Positions 24,315 through 33,585 of a stretch of 64,000 nucleotides of DNA are shown here, one piece after another. Position numbers and translations under genes: made by a program. Origin of the DNA: Gemmobacter lanyuensis (GTDB lineage Bacteria; Pseudomonadota; Alphaproteobacteria; Rhodobacterales; Rhodobacteraceae); assembly GCF_014652355.1 (NCBI RefSeq), contig NZ_BMYQ01000006.1:62001-126000 (forward strand). The letters are read 5' to 3'. The notes under the pieces were generated by a model. It was not told the origin of the DNA. It made no database searches and saw only the letters and a program-made list of their open reading frames with translations. How positions within the stretch are numbered: the first letter of the stretch is position 1; the number at the start of each line of letters is the position of its first letter.

Positions 24315-24971
24315 ATGTCCGTCCGTATCAACGATATCGCCCCCGATTTCACCGCGGAATCGACCGCTGGCACCATCAAGTTCCATGAATGGCTGGGCGA
24401 CAGCTATGCCATCATTTTCTCGCACCCGCGCGATTTCACGCCGGTCTGCACCACCGAATTCGGTGCCGTGGCGCAGCTTGCGGGGGAATTCGCCAAGCGC
24501 AACACCAAGGTCATCGGTGTCTCGGTCGACTCGGTCGAGGATCACGGCAAATGGAAGCGCGACATTGAGGCCTTCTCGGGCAGCCCCGCCGATTTCCCGA
24601 TCATCGACGACACCAGCCTGACGGTGGCCAAGGCCTATGACATGCTGCCCGCCGAATTCTACCTTCCGTCGGAAGGCCGCACCCCGGCCAATACCGCGAC
24701 GGTCCGCACCGTCTATATCGTCGGGCCGGACAAGAAGGTGCGCCTGACCATGACCTACCCGATGTCGGTGGGCCGCAACTTCGCGGAAATCCTGCGCGCA
24801 CTGGATGCCGTTCAGGCCACCGATGGCGTGCCGCTGGCCACCCCCGCCAACTGGGTGCCGGGGCAGGACGTCATCGTTGCGCTGAGCCTGAACAATGAAC
24901 AGGCGCAGGAAAAATACGGCGATCTGGATATCCGCCTGCCCTATCTGCGTTTTGCCAAATCGCCCAAGTAA
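24315..24971 (+). CDS. 1-Cys peroxiredoxin (Prx6 type)
   Basis: A 218-aa thiol peroxidase that reduces H2O2 and organic peroxides. The peroxidatic Cys45 is in FTPVCTTEF, preceded by SHPRDFTP, and Arg is conserved in the later strand. A long C-terminal domain (about 165-218, TPANWVPGQDVIV) marks the Prx6 class. No second conserved resolving Cys is visible. The ATG at 24315 follows AGGAG (24303-24307). The 225-bp divergent region carries both promoters, and I see no OxyR-type site with certainty. It has a clear terminator. Confidence 0.93.
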   Translation: MSVRINDIAPDFTAESTAGTIKFHEWLGDSYAIIFSHPRDFTPVCTTEFGAVAQLAGEFAKRNTKVIGVSVDSVEDHGKWKRDIEAFSGSPADFPIIDDTSLTVAKAYDMLPAEFYLPSEGRTPANTATVRTVYIVGPDKKVRLTMTYPMSVGRNFAEILRALDAVQATDGVPLATPANWVPGQDVIVALSLNNEQAQEKYGDLDIRLPYLRFAKSPK

Positions 24972-24996
24972 AACAGGCAAAACAGCAAACGACAGG

Positions 24997-25022
24997 CCCC
25001 GCGCGCAAGCGCGGGGTTTTTC
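24997..25022 (+). terminator. Terminator of the peroxiredoxin gene
   Basis: CCCCGCGC-GCAA-GCGCGGGG followed by TTTTTCTTT. It is a GNRA-type tetraloop with an 8-bp stem. Confidence 0.93.
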
Positions 25023-25040
25023 TTTACCTTAACGTCACAA

Positions 25041-25061
25041 GCCATGCGGATTCTGCATGGC
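25041..25061. repeat. Inverted repeat upstream of the DUF1127 gene
   Basis: GCCATGC-(7)-GCATGGC, perfect 7-bp arms, 108 bp upstream of the DUF1127 start. A possible operator or leader hairpin. No known binding protein is recognised. Confidence 0.35.
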
Positions 25062-25169
25062 GGCATTGGCAAAGCCATGGATTGTGCAGTCGCAGCATTA
25101 GGTCCATTTTACCGCCATAGGCGCAGGCAAGGATGACCATGGCGCCGTCGCTGATGATGAGGAAATGAA

Positions 25170-25385
25170 ATGGCTTACGTTGCTTCCAACCGCGTGTCCG
25201 GCTTCCACTTCGGGGATTTCTTTGCCGCTGCCGTAGCGGGGGCCAAGGCCATGATCGCCCGCCGTGCCGAATACAATCGTATCGCGGCCGAGCTTGAGGC
25301 GCTCTCCGACCGTGACCTGTCGGATATCGGCATCGCCCGGATCCAGATTTCCGATATTGCCCGTCAGGCGGCATATCTGAAGTAA
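25170..25385 (+). CDS. DUF1127 small protein (CcaF1-like)
   Basis: A 71-aa basic protein. The C-terminal part carries the DUF1127 pattern: an Arg-rich helix and then LSDRDLSDIGIARIQI. In Rhodobacter sphaeroides a DUF1127 protein (CcaF1) is encoded directly upstream of the CcsR RNAs, binds RNA and helps their maturation under stress. The same layout is seen here: the stop at 25385 is followed within 12 bp by two hairpins with CCTCCTCCC loops. The start ATG follows GATGAGGAA. Co-transcription with the RNA and stress-sigma control (RpoH-type) are inferred from that relative. Confidence 0.85.
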   Translation: MAYVASNRVSGFHFGDFFAAAVAGAKAMIARRAEYNRIAAELEALSDRDLSDIGIARIQISDIARQAAYLK

Positions 25386-25394
25386 CCGTATTCT

Positions 25395-25462
25395 TCCCGG
25401 CCTCTCCTCCTCCCTCGGGGCCGGATGAATGGTGGGACGTCCTCCTCCCTCGTTCCACCAAA
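25395..25462 (+). ncRNA. CcsR/cuckoo-type small RNA: two hairpins with CCUCCUCCC loops
   Basis: Hairpin 1: stem CCGGCC (25397-25402)/GGCCGG (25419-25424) with CCTCCTCCC at 25406-25414 in its loop. Hairpin 2: stem GGTGGGA (25431-25437)/TTCCACC (25453-25459) with CCTCCTCCC at 25441-25449 in its loop. The loop motif resembles the anti-Shine-Dalgarno of 16S rRNA and defines CcsR RNAs of Rhodobacter and the wider cuckoo RNA family. These follow DUF1127 genes in alphaproteobacteria and are processed from the shared mRNA. Two motif hairpins could mean one two-hairpin RNA or two tandem RNAs. They probably pair with G-rich ribosome-binding sites or sequester proteins during oxidative or heat stress. 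Confidence 0.82.
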
Positions 25463-25467
25463 GCGTG

Positions 25468-25498
25468 AAGGCCCGCAGTGAAAGCTGCGGGCCTTTGG
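25468..25498 (+). terminator. Terminator of the DUF1127/CcsR-type unit
   Basis: AAGGCCCGCAG (25468-25478) and CTGCGGGCCTT (25485-25495), an 11-bp perfect stem, followed by T. It ends the two-hairpin RNA unit and may also stop the convergent RTX gene. Confidence 0.9.
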
Positions 25499-25538
25499 CA
25501 TTCCGGGTGGGGCGGGTGCCGGTTGGCACCTGCCTGTC

Positions 25539-28112
25539 TCAGAAGATGAAATTGGCGGCGGTCAGGTCCGCAATCTGGACGCTGTCCAGCGTCAGCACAT
25601 TGGTCGCGTTGAACCGGATTTCGACATCAAACCCGACCTGGTGCATCAGGCTGCGCAGTTCGGTGAACGTGTCGGGCGCGTTGTCCAGCATGAGGTTGGA
25701 AAGATCCACCCGGTCGCGGCTGGCATAGACGACACCCGCTGCCGCGAAATCCAGCACCTGGTCTTTGCCGAATCCGGCGTTCAGCACGAAGGTGTCATTG
25801 CCGAAACCACCGATCATCAGGTCATTGCCCGCGCCGCCGTTCAGCACATCCTCGCCGCTGCCGCCGGACAGCGTATCCGCGCCCGACCGTCCGATCAGAC
25901 GATCGTCGCCGCTGCCCCCCACCAGAAAGTTGTTGCCGGTGGAGCCGCGCAGCACGTCATTGCCATAGGCGCCCGTCAGGTTTTCGATCCCGCTCAGCGT
26001 GATGACCGATTGGGTCGCAATCTGGGCGCGGCCGACCCAGAGGTCTGCGGTGATGGGGCTGGTGACGTGGACGGTGGAATAGGCGCTGACATCAAAGGAC
26101 AGCATATCCGTCCCCAGCCCGCCATTCACCGTGACATTGCCGCCGCGTACGGCAATCAGGTCATTGCCGTCGCCGCCATTGAGACGCGATCCGGCGCCAA
26201 GGCCGATCAGCGTGTCATTGCCCAGATCACCCGACAGCAGATCGCCACCGTCTTCGGTCCGCAGGACGTCATTGCCGGCGCCGCCATAGACGCTGTCAAA
26301 GTTGGTTCCGCCATTGAGCTGGTCGGCCCCGTCTTCCCCATACAGCAGGTCCTGGCCTGCATCGCCATTCACCGTGTCGTTGTGCAGGCCGCCGCGCAGG
26401 GTGTCATTGTCGCGCCCGCCCGACAGCGAATCGTTCTGGTCGCCCCCGGTGATGCGATCGTTGCCCGTGCCACCATTGATGGTGTCATTGTTCTGCATCC
26501 CGATCAGCGTATCGGCGCCGTTGTCACCGTTGATCAGATCGGCGCCCGAGCGGCCGTTGATCATGTCATTTCCGCTCTCGCCATACAGGCGGTCGCCGCC
26601 CAGACCGCCAGGCAGGGTATCCGCCGCGCCGGTGCCGCGCAGGTAAAGCTCGCTCGTCCCCGGTGTCTGCCGCACCAGAACGATGCGGATCACTTGGTAA
26701 TCCTGCGTGAAGTTGACGCTGAAGCTGCTGCCGGAGACGGTGACCGTGGGCCGCGTCACCACTGCAGGCCCGGAAATGCCATCGGCCGTGCCCACGGCCT
26801 CGGCCCACGCGTAAGAGATGTTGCCGAACCCCGCCAGATTGAGCTGCATGTTCATGCGCTGACCGTCAAAGTCATTGGCCGATACGAAGGCCACGACCTT
26901 GCTGTCGTCCGCGAAGGCATAAAGATTGTAGGGGTTGGTGCGGTCCCAATCGTTCTGGGGCAGGTTGAGCACGGTCATCCCCGGCAGCGTTTCGGCCATC
27001 TGACGATAGACCTCGGCGGCGGGGGCATAGATCTGCGTATTGGGCGAGGTGGTCGACATGGTCGACATGGTCGCTTCAGAGATGCTTGCATTGACGATGC
27101 CCCAGGCGGCGGCATAGTCGGCGCCCAGTTCGATCATGCTGGTGATCAGCGACAGCGTAGCGGAAGCGGCGGGCAGGCCCATCACCAGATCACGGCTGAC
27201 ATCATCGCTGGTGGCGGTCCAGGCCGAGAAGTAAAGTTCGACCGGATCACCCTGATTGCGGCCCGATTCGCCGCGCGCCAGTTCGATGGCCGCCGACAGA
27301 AGATCGAAAGATTCAAGCCGGTCGCCCGCATGTTCCAGCGCGCTGACATCGGTCAGGTCCATACGCAGGATATGGGTGCGGACAACATCGACTTCGGCCA
27401 GCAAATCCTCGTCGCCCATGCGGGTGCCGAACCCGCGGATCGTGTCGATCATGATCTGGGTGTCCGCAGTTTCCTGCATCATCTGCAGGCCGACAGAGAA
27501 TTCGACCCCCGGATGGTTGACGCGAAATTCGCGCAGCGCATGCAGGATATAGGCCGCAACCTTGCCATATTCGCGGGGGTCATAGAATTCGTTGCCCACG
27601 TCGAACATGATTTCCTGGGGCAGTTCGCTCGCGCCATAGGCATTGTTCAGGAACAGGCGTTCCAGAAAATACGTCACGTGGCGATAGGCGCTCCAGGGCG
27701 TATCGACATAGCGTTCGGTCGGCAGGATGATGGACAGGGTCGCGTCATGTTCCGCAGCTTCGGCAAGGGCGCTGGTCAGCGAGTAACGGCCGTTCGAGCG
27801 CCCCTCGGAATCCTGCAGGGCTAGCGGATGGATCAGGTCGGGATAGGTCAGGTCATAGGCCAGAGGAAGGCCGTCCACTGTGCCCGCGGTGATGAAGCCC
27901 GTCGACGTGACCGAGCCCTGTTCGGCGATGCTGCCGCCCGGAAAGCGGATATGGTTCAGGCTCAGATGATCCATCGCATCGTGGAACGCCGAAACCGTGC
28001 CGTCAGTGTTGTTGAGAACGATGCCGCCAAACATGCCAGCAGAGACCACCGCCTGTTCGCCGGTGTAGACGTCGAAGGCAAGCCGCGTCGTATCGATACG
28101 CGCAATAGCCAT
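25539..28112 (-). CDS. Large secreted RTX (Ca-binding) protein with glycosidase-like N-terminal region
   Basis: An 857-aa protein with no Sec signal. Residues about 480-800 contain many GGxGxDxLxG nonapeptides (GGTGNDRITGGDQND, GGAGNDVL, GGSGEDVLNGGAGND) that bind Ca2+. The end, ADLTAANFIF, is like type I secretion signals of Rhodobacterales RTX proteins. Residues about 45-320 read like a TIM-barrel glycoside hydrolase of the GH39/GH51 kind: LNHIRFPGG (52-60), FDVGNEFYD (170-178) with an Asn-Glu acid/base pair at 174-175, and ELYFSAWTA (292-300) where such families usually have a nucleophile Glu. Here Ala298 stands in that place, so activity is doubtful. No secretion ABC genes are adjacent. 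The gene is flanked upstream by the only AT-richer gap of the window. Confidence 0.8.
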   Translation of the reverse strand: MAIARIDTTRLAFDVYTGEQAVVSAGMFGGIVLNNTDGTVSAFHDAMDHLSLNHIRFPGGSIAEQGSVTSTGFITAGTVDGLPLAYDLTYPDLIHPLALQDSEGRSNGRYSLTSALAEAAEHDATLSIILPTERYVDTPWSAYRHVTYFLERLFLNNAYGASELPQEIMFDVGNEFYDPREYGKVAAYILHALREFRVNHPGVEFSVGLQMMQETADTQIMIDTIRGFGTRMGDEDLLAEVDVVRTHILRMDLTDVSALEHAGDRLESFDLLSAAIELARGESGRNQGDPVELYFSAWTATSDDVSRDLVMGLPAASATLSLITSMIELGADYAAAWGIVNASISEATMSTMSTTSPNTQIYAPAAEVYRQMAETLPGMTVLNLPQNDWDRTNPYNLYAFADDSKVVAFVSANDFDGQRMNMQLNLAGFGNISYAWAEAVGTADGISGPAVVTRPTVTVSGSSFSVNFTQDYQVIRIVLVRQTPGTSELYLRGTGAADTLPGGLGGDRLYGESGNDMINGRSGADLINGDNGADTLIGMQNNDTINGGTGNDRITGGDQNDSLSGGRDNDTLRGGLHNDTVNGDAGQDLLYGEDGADQLNGGTNFDSVYGGAGNDVLRTEDGGDLLSGDLGNDTLIGLGAGSRLNGGDGNDLIAVRGGNVTVNGGLGTDMLSFDVSAYSTVHVTSPITADLWVGRAQIATQSVITLSGIENLTGAYGNDVLRGSTGNNFLVGGSGDDRLIGRSGADTLSGGSGEDVLNGGAGNDLMIGGFGNDTFVLNAGFGKDQVLDFAAAGVVYASRDRVDLSNLMLDNAPDTFTELRSLMHQVGFDVEIRFNATNVLTLDSVQIADLTAANFIF

Positions 28113-28653
28113 CTTTGGTCCTCTCTCCGCTCTGGTCCTGGTTCGCCTGTTGTCCCCGCATTAATAAACAATCTGTCGGTGAATTTTACTGCGCGGGGGG
28201 ATGGTCAGGGCATGCGCTTCGGTTGCTGTTAATACCAAAGTCTAGGTCTGTGAGAGCTTAATCAAGTTCGTACAGCTTAAGGGGTGGTGAGGCGGGGGCG
28301 ATGATTTCATCCTTGACGTGCTTGAGGCAGCAAAAGGTTTCTGCCTGGGTTGAAAGTCCTGCATCGCAGGATCGCAATTTACTCGGAAATCTGGATAAAC
28401 AGTGATTCAAAACAACTATAGCGAGTTTACGGTGCGTCAATGAACAATGAAAGGGGCAATTTTCGCACCTCTACCGCAAGATGATTCGATTCGGAGATCT
28501 TCGGCCTTGGGCGGGTAAGTTGCGGTGCGGTCTGCAATCTTTGGAGCGTGCACTGGCCGGACATTCGCCTTTTGCTTGCTACGTTTTGCATGCAGGGGTT
28601 GTGCGGTTGTGCGGCAGGGCGCGCCTCTCACGCGGCGTTGAGGCGCCAAAATG
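28113..28653. other. Long gene-free, AT-richer region between the RTX gene and pnp
   Basis: About 540 bp without a convincing gene. Base composition drops well below the flanks (for example around 28370-28500). It must hold the leftward RTX promoter. Two short hairpins occur: AGGCAG/CTGCCT (28325-28346) and TCCTGC-ATC-GCAGGA (28357-28371). A 60-codon open frame at 28258-28440 (-) has no recognisable family and no clear SD. I see no repeats or mobile-element ends. Confidence 0.6.
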
Positions 28654-28680
28654 AAAGGCCCCGGACATGCCGGGGCCTTT
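28654..28680 (-). terminator. Terminator of pnp
   Basis: The perfect 11-bp stem AAAGGCCCCGG/CCGGGGCCTTT with a 5-nt loop, 19 bp past the pnp stop. Minus-strand reading ends in TTTCATTTT. Confidence 0.9.
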
Positions 28681-28698
28681 CGCAGCAGGGGAAAAGGA

Positions 28699-30849
28699 TC
28701 AGCCTTCGGCCGATTCTTCCTTTTCCTTCTTCTCGCCGACGATCTCTTCGCCGGTTTCCTGATCGACCATCTTCATGCCGAGACGGACTTTGCCGCGGTC
28801 GTCAAAGCCCAGCAGCTTGACCTTGACCTCTTGGCCTTCCTTCAGGATTTCGTTCGGGTGGTTCAGGCGCTTGTTCGCGATCTGCGACACGTGGACCAGA
28901 CCGTCCCGCTTGCCGAAGAAGTTCACGAAGGCACCGAAATCGACCAGCTTCACGACCTTGCCGGTGTAGATGTGGCCCTCTTCCGGCTCGGCTACGATCG
29001 AATAGATCATGTCATAGGCCTTCTTGATCGCATCAGCCGAGCTGGACGCGATCTTGATTACGCCATCATCGTTGATGTCGACCTTGGCACCCGAGGTTTC
29101 CACGATCTCGCGGATGACCTTGCCGCCCGAGCCGATCACTTCACGGATCTTGTCGGTGGGGATGGACATGGTTTCGATCTTGGGGGCGTATTCGCTGAAG
29201 CCCTGCGGGGCCGACAGCGCCTTGTTCATCTCGCTCAGGATGTGGAGACGGCCGTCCTTGGCTTGCGCCAGGGCCTGTTCCATGATCGCCGGGGTGATAC
29301 CGGCCACCTTGATGTCCATTTGCAGCGAAGTGATGCCGTTCTCGGTGCCTGCAACCTTGAAGTCCATGTCGCCGAGGTGATCCTCGTCGCCGAGGATGTC
29401 GGTCAGCACGGCCCATTTGCCGTCATCTTCCAGAATCAGGCCCATGGCGACGCCCGCGACCGGTGCCTTCAGCGGCACGCCCGCGTCCATCATCGACAGC
29501 GACCCGCCGCAGACCGAGGCCATCGAGGACGAACCGTTCGATTCGGTGATCTCGGACACGACGCGGATGGTGTAGGGGAAGTCGGTCGGGGCGGGCAGCA
29601 CGGCCTGCAGCGCGCGCCATGCGAGTTTGCCGTGGCCGATTTCGCGGCGGCCGGGCGAACCCACGCGGCCCACTTCGCCGACCGAATAGGGCGGGAAGTT
29701 GTAGTGCAGCAGGAAGTTTGAGCGCGAATTGCCGTGCAGGGCGTCGATGATCTGCTCATCCTCGCCGGTGCCGAGGGTGGTCACGACCAGACCCTGGGTT
29801 TCGCCGCGGGTGAACAGGGCCGAACCATGCGCCCGCGGCAGGATGCCGGTTTCGCAGACGATCGGGCGGACGGTCTTGGTGTCACGTCCGTCGATCCGGA
29901 TGCCATTCGACACCACGTCGCCGCGCAGGATGTTCGATTCCAGCTTCTTGATCGCCGAGCCGAGGTTGATGTCGGCCAGGTCTTCTTCCGAAAGGGCAGC
30001 CTTGATCGCGTCAACCGCAGCCGAGATGGCCGAGGTACGTTCCTGCTTGTCCTTGATCGCAAAAGCGGCACGCATCTGCGCCTCGCCCGCGGCCTTCACC
30101 TTGCCATAGAGCGCCGAATAATCCGGGGCCTGGAAGTCGAAGGGCTCTTTCGCGCAGTCTTCGGCGAAGTCGATGATCAGGTCGATCACCGGCTGCATCG
30201 CGGCGTGACCGAACTTCACGGCGCCCAGCATTTCTTCCTCGGTCAGCTCATAGGCTTCCGATTCCACCATCATCACGGCGTCCTTGGTGCCGGCGATGAC
30301 GAGGTCGAGACGCTGTTCCGGGTTGGCACGCAGGTTGTGCATGTCGTCAACCGAGGGGTTCAGCACGTATTGGCCGTTCGAGAAGCCGACGCGCGCGGCA
30401 CCGATGGGGCCCATGAAGGGCACGCCCGAGATGGTCAGCGCGGCCGAGGCGGCGATCATCGCCACGATGTCGCTGTCATTGACCAGATCGTGCGACAGCA
30501 CGGTCGCCATGACGAGGACTTCGTTCTTGAAGCCTTCGACAAACAGCGGGCGGCAGGGGCGGTCGATCAGGCGCGAGGTCAGCGTTTCCTTTTCCGAAGG
30601 ACGCGCTTCACGCTTGAAGAAGCCGCCCGGGATCTTCCCGGCGGCATAGTATTTCTCTTGGTAATGCACGGTCAGCGGGAAGAAATCCTGCCCCGGCTTC
30701 GCCTGCTTGGCGAAAGTCACGTTGGCCATGACCGAGGTCTCGCCCAAGGTGGCGATGACCGAACCGTCAGCCTGACGCGCAACCTTGCCGGATTCCAGCG
30801 TGAGCGTTTCATTGCCCCACTGGATCGACTTTTTGGTAACGTTGAACAT
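28699..30849 (-). CDS. pnp: Polyribonucleotide nucleotidyltransferase (PNPase)
   Basis: A 716-aa 3'-5' phosphorolytic exoribonuclease and degradosome partner. Two RNase PH-like cores are present ([20 protein letters not shown] near 60-80, and the second with [20 protein letters not shown] near 485-504), with a linking helical domain. They are followed by KH (about 555-615, [15 protein letters not shown]) and S1 (about 620-690, [17 protein letters not shown]) RNA-binding domains and a charged tail. The ATG at 30849 gives [10 protein letters not shown]. It lies downstream of rpsO on the same strand, the classical rpsO-pnp order, with a 270-bp gap that contains the rpsO terminator and likely a pnp leader open to autoregulation. 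Confidence 0.97.
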   Translation of the reverse strand: MFNVTKKSIQWGNETLTLESGKVARQADGSVIATLGETSVMANVTFAKQAKPGQDFFPLTVHYQEKYYAAGKIPGGFFKREARPSEKETLTSRLIDRPCRPLFVEGFKNEVLVMATVLSHDLVNDSDIVAMIAASAALTISGVPFMGPIGAARVGFSNGQYVLNPSVDDMHNLRANPEQRLDLVIAGTKDAVMMVESEAYELTEEEMLGAVKFGHAAMQPVIDLIIDFAEDCAKEPFDFQAPDYSALYGKVKAAGEAQMRAAFAIKDKQERTSAISAAVDAIKAALSEEDLADINLGSAIKKLESNILRGDVVSNGIRIDGRDTKTVRPIVCETGILPRAHGSALFTRGETQGLVVTTLGTGEDEQIIDALHGNSRSNFLLHYNFPPYSVGEVGRVGSPGRREIGHGKLAWRALQAVLPAPTDFPYTIRVVSEITESNGSSSMASVCGGSLSMMDAGVPLKAPVAGVAMGLILEDDGKWAVLTDILGDEDHLGDMDFKVAGTENGITSLQMDIKVAGITPAIMEQALAQAKDGRLHILSEMNKALSAPQGFSEYAPKIETMSIPTDKIREVIGSGGKVIREIVETSGAKVDINDDGVIKIASSSADAIKKAYDMIYSIVAEPEEGHIYTGKVVKLVDFGAFVNFFGKRDGLVHVSQIANKRLNHPNEILKEGQEVKVKLLGFDDRGKVRLGMKMVDQETGEEIVGEKKEKEESAEG

Positions 30850-31066
30850 CTGTTTTCCTATCTGGGAGCAGCCACGGCCCATCCCGTGACTCCCGCATCT
30901 GGCGGCCCCATTGCCGCCGCCTCCAATCCTTTGCATGCGGCCCGGAGGTATGGCCTCACGTCACAGATGGGGCGCCGCATACAGGAAAAGCGCCTGTTTG
31001 GGAAGTGGGCGTGCAGCGAGCCCCCTGTTTCAGCCAAAGCCCGCCGTGCGGAAGGGGGGAAATGCA

Positions 31067-31096
31067 GAACGCCCGCACCTCGGGGTGCGGGCGTTC
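31067..31096 (-). terminator. Terminator of rpsO
   Basis: The perfect 13-bp stem GAACGCCCGCACC/GGTGCGGGCGTTC with loop TCGG, 23 bp after the rpsO stop. On the minus strand it is followed by TGCATTTCCCC rather than a pure T-run, so read-through into pnp is likely, as in E. coli. Confidence 0.82.
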
Positions 31097-31118
31097 CGGC
31101 AAAACCTTGCAATAAGGT

Positions 31119-31388
31119 TCAGCGACGCAGGCCCAGACGCGCGATCAGCGACTGGTAACGGCCTTCATCCTTGCCCTTCAGGTAGTCGAGCAGCTTACGA
31201 CGCTGGGCGACGAGCATCAGCAGACCGCGACGCGAGTGGTTGTCCTTGCGGTGGGTCTTAAAGTGTTCGGTCAGGGTCGCGATGCGCGACGACAGGATCG
31301 CAACCTGGACTTCCGGCGAACCGGTGTCGCCTTCCTTGGTCGCGTATTCCTTGATCAGGCGGGCTTTTTCTTCAACGGTGATCGACAT
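31119..31388 (-). CDS. rpsO: 30S ribosomal protein S15
   Basis: An 89-aa primary 16S-binding ribosomal protein of standard length. It has the family core [18 protein letters not shown] near residues 19-36 and the RNA-contact motif [15 protein letters not shown] near 46-60. The ATG at 31388 follows AAGGAGAT. It precedes pnp on the same strand, a conserved pairing in bacteria. S15 often controls its own leader through RNA structure. The upstream 271 bp could hold such a leader, but I do not see a defined pseudoknot. Confidence 0.97.
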   Translation of the reverse strand: MSITVEEKARLIKEYATKEGDTGSPEVQVAILSSRIATLTEHFKTHRKDNHSRRGLLMLVAQRRKLLDYLKGKDEGRYQSLIARLGLRR

Positions 31389-31659
31389 CGGGATCTCCTT
31401 TTCAGGGTTAGGGTGACGGCACAAGCCGGGATGTCGTCCAGCAGGGCCCTTGATCTGACGGATTCGGGAACCCGACAGAGCCGCGCATATAAGCGAAAAC
31501 CCGGTCCGAGGAAAGCCTGTTGATCGGGGCGCAGGCGGCAGGATGGGCCGCAATTTACCAGTATTGCAGATAATCGGCCTGCCCCCGTGGCCGGATTGCC
31601 GCCGTTGTGCCATGATTTCCGGGCGGAATTCCCTGGGTGTAGCCGTGTGATGGAGGGGT

Positions 31660-32625
31660 GTGGTGCTGGGATTTCTGGGCCTGATTGGCGCCCTTGGGGC
31701 GGGTGTGATGCTGGATCTGGTGATGGGAAAACCCTCCAGCAGCGCCGATGACGACGACGATCCGCCGCCGCCCGAGGAAGAGGTTGAAACCCCCGATCTG
31801 CTGGAGGGGCTGACCGCCCGCGATACCGATGCCGTGCTGGGTACGGTCGGCAACGACAAGCTGGCGGGTGAGGGGGCGGATGACCAGATTTCGGGCCTGC
31901 AGGGCCTTGATCAGATCATGGGCCGCGACGGGGCCGACAGTCTGTCCGGCGGGGCAGGGTCAGATTACCTGTACGGCGGTGCAGGGGAGGATCTGCTGCA
32001 AGGGGGCAGCGGTGCCGACCGGCTTGAGGGCGAGGCCGGTCACGACACGCTGTCGGGTGGCGCGGGGCATGATCTGCTGGCGGGGCATGGCGGGCAGGAT
32101 CACTTGTCGGGCGGAGCAGGGCAGGATTCGCTGCTGGGCGGCAGCGGCGCCGACGCGCTGTCCGGTGGTGCCGATGATGACTGGGTGCAAGGCGGTTTTG
32201 ACCATGACCGGCTGTCTGGCGGCACCGGCACCGATACGCTGGATGGTGATGCCGGGAATGACACGCTGATCGGCCATCAGCCGGGGCAGGTGGATGTGGC
32301 GCAGGATTTCCTCAATGGCGGGGCGGGCGATGATCTGCTGATCGTCGGCAATGGCGATCTGGCCAGCGGCAACAGCGGCGCCGATACCTTCCGTCTGGGG
32401 GATTGGCTGGAAGAGGGCGATGGCGCGCGCATCATGGATTTCGACCCCACGACCGACGGGATCGAGATTCAGTATGACCCCACCGCCCATCCGAACCCCG
32501 TGGTCGATCTGCGGCTTGATGACAGCACCGGCGACATGCAGGTGCGGCTGGACGGGATGCCGCTGGTGCTGGTGCAGAACGGCGCGGGGCTGACGCTCGA
32601 GGCAATCCGCCTCAGCGCCGCCTGA
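31660..32625 (+). CDS. Small RTX Ca-binding protein with N-terminal membrane segment
   Basis: A 321-aa protein. Residues 1-24 are hydrophobic ([19 protein letters not shown]), forming an uncleaved anchor or signal. A short acidic linker ([12 protein letters not shown]) follows. Residues about 60-240 hold at least a dozen GGxGxDxLxG units ([20 protein letters not shown]) that form a Ca-filled beta-roll. The C-terminal 80 residues resemble the RTX-associated beta module ([19 protein letters not shown]), without the usual hydrophobic T1SS end. The start is GTG at 31660 (a second GTG follows), after TGGAGGGG. Whether it is surface-anchored or exported is unclear. It converges on truB with no gap. 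Confidence 0.82.
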   Translation: MVLGFLGLIGALGAGVMLDLVMGKPSSSADDDDDPPPPEEEVETPDLLEGLTARDTDAVLGTVGNDKLAGEGADDQISGLQGLDQIMGRDGADSLSGGAGSDYLYGGAGEDLLQGGSGADRLEGEAGHDTLSGGAGHDLLAGHGGQDHLSGGAGQDSLLGGSGADALSGGADDDWVQGGFDHDRLSGGTGTDTLDGDAGNDTLIGHQPGQVDVAQDFLNGGAGDDLLIVGNGDLASGNSGADTFRLGDWLEEGDGARIMDFDPTTDGIEIQYDPTAHPNPVVDLRLDDSTGDMQVRLDGMPLVLVQNGAGLTLEAIRLSAA

Positions 32626-33534
32626 TCAATCGAGGTTGAAAACCCGCGTCGGGTGCAGTTCGCCCGCGCGGTAGCTGCCCACCGCCAGCGGCTTGCCCTG
32701 ATACGAGGCCCAGACCTCATCGCCATAGGCAATGTCATGGCCGATCACCATGCCCGGGGTGCCGTTCCGCAGACGCGCGGCCCCTTCGGGCGTGGCCTTC
32801 ACCTCGGGCAGGTCGGCAAGGCCCAGCTCGAGCGGTTGCAGATGCACGTCGATGGCGTCGGATTTGGCCAGCGCGTCCAGTGTTTCCAGCCCGATGCCCT
32901 TGTCGGCGTCAAACGGCCCTGACCAGACACGGCGCAGCCATTGCACATGGCCCAGACACCCCAGCGCCTGCCCCAGATCGCGCGCGATGGAGCGCACATA
33001 GCCGCCTTTGCCGCAGACCATCTCCAATTCTACATGATCGGCGTCGGTGCGGCTGATGACCTCAAGCCGTTCGACCCAGAGGGGACGTGCCGCCAGGTCC
33101 ATCTCGACCCCTTCGCGCGCCAGATCATAGGCGCGCTCGCCTTCAACCTTCACGGCGGAATACTGGGGCGGAACCTGCTGGATGTTGCCCCGGAAGGCAC
33201 CAAGGGCCGCCTCAATCGCCGCATCATCGGGGCGCGTGTCGCGCGTTTCGATCACCTCGCCCTCGGCGTCGTCGGTGGTGGTGGCAGCCCCCAGCGTGAC
33301 CATGAAGCGATAGCATTTCAGCGCATCGGTGATATAGGGCACGGTCTTTGTCGCCTCACCCAGGGCCACGGCCAGAACACCCGTCGCGGCAGGGTCAAGC
33401 GTGCCGGCATGGCCCGCCTTCTGCGCGTCAAAGGCCCATTTCACCTTGTTCACGACCGAGGTCGAGGTGATGCCCGCGGGTTTGTCGATCACGACCCAAC
33501 CCGAAACCGCGCGACCCTTTTTCTTGCGTGCCAT
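32626..33534 (-). CDS. truB: tRNA pseudouridine(55) synthase
   Basis: A 302-aa enzyme that makes pseudouridine-55 in the T loop of tRNAs. Catalytic Asp47 is in GHAGTLDP (41-48). Other family blocks are [10 protein letters not shown] near the N-terminus, [18 protein letters not shown] near 132-149 and [14 protein letters not shown] near 183-196. The C-terminal PUA-like domain (about 240-300) is short. The ATG at 33534 gives [12 protein letters not shown]. The stop is directly adjacent to the convergent RTX gene stop. In many bacteria truB follows rbfA. Here one unrelated gene is inserted between them. Confidence 0.96.
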   Translation of the reverse strand: MARKKKGRAVSGWVVIDKPAGITSTSVVNKVKWAFDAQKAGHAGTLDPAATGVLAVALGEATKTVPYITDALKCYRFMVTLGAATTTDDAEGEVIETRDTRPDDAAIEAALGAFRGNIQQVPPQYSAVKVEGERAYDLAREGVEMDLAARPLWVERLEVISRTDADHVELEMVCGKGGYVRSIARDLGQALGCLGHVQWLRRVWSGPFDADKGIGLETLDALAKSDAIDVHLQPLELGLADLPEVKATPEGAARLRNGTPGMVIGHDIAYGDEVWASYQGKPLAVGSYRAGELHPTRVFNLD

Positions 33535-33585
33535 GGTGCCCTCTGCTCTGCGAAGCCCGCCTGCTAGACCCGGGCGGGGAAGGCG

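Noticed and set aside
25641-27824. A 727-codon plus-strand frame
   Set aside because: It is antisense to the RTX gene, and its Val/Ile/Ala repeats mirror the RTX nonapeptides.
28258-28440. A 60-codon minus-strand ORF in the AT-richer gap
   Set aside because: No SD, no recognised family, and composition equals that of the surrounding non-coding DNA. Left as part of the gap.
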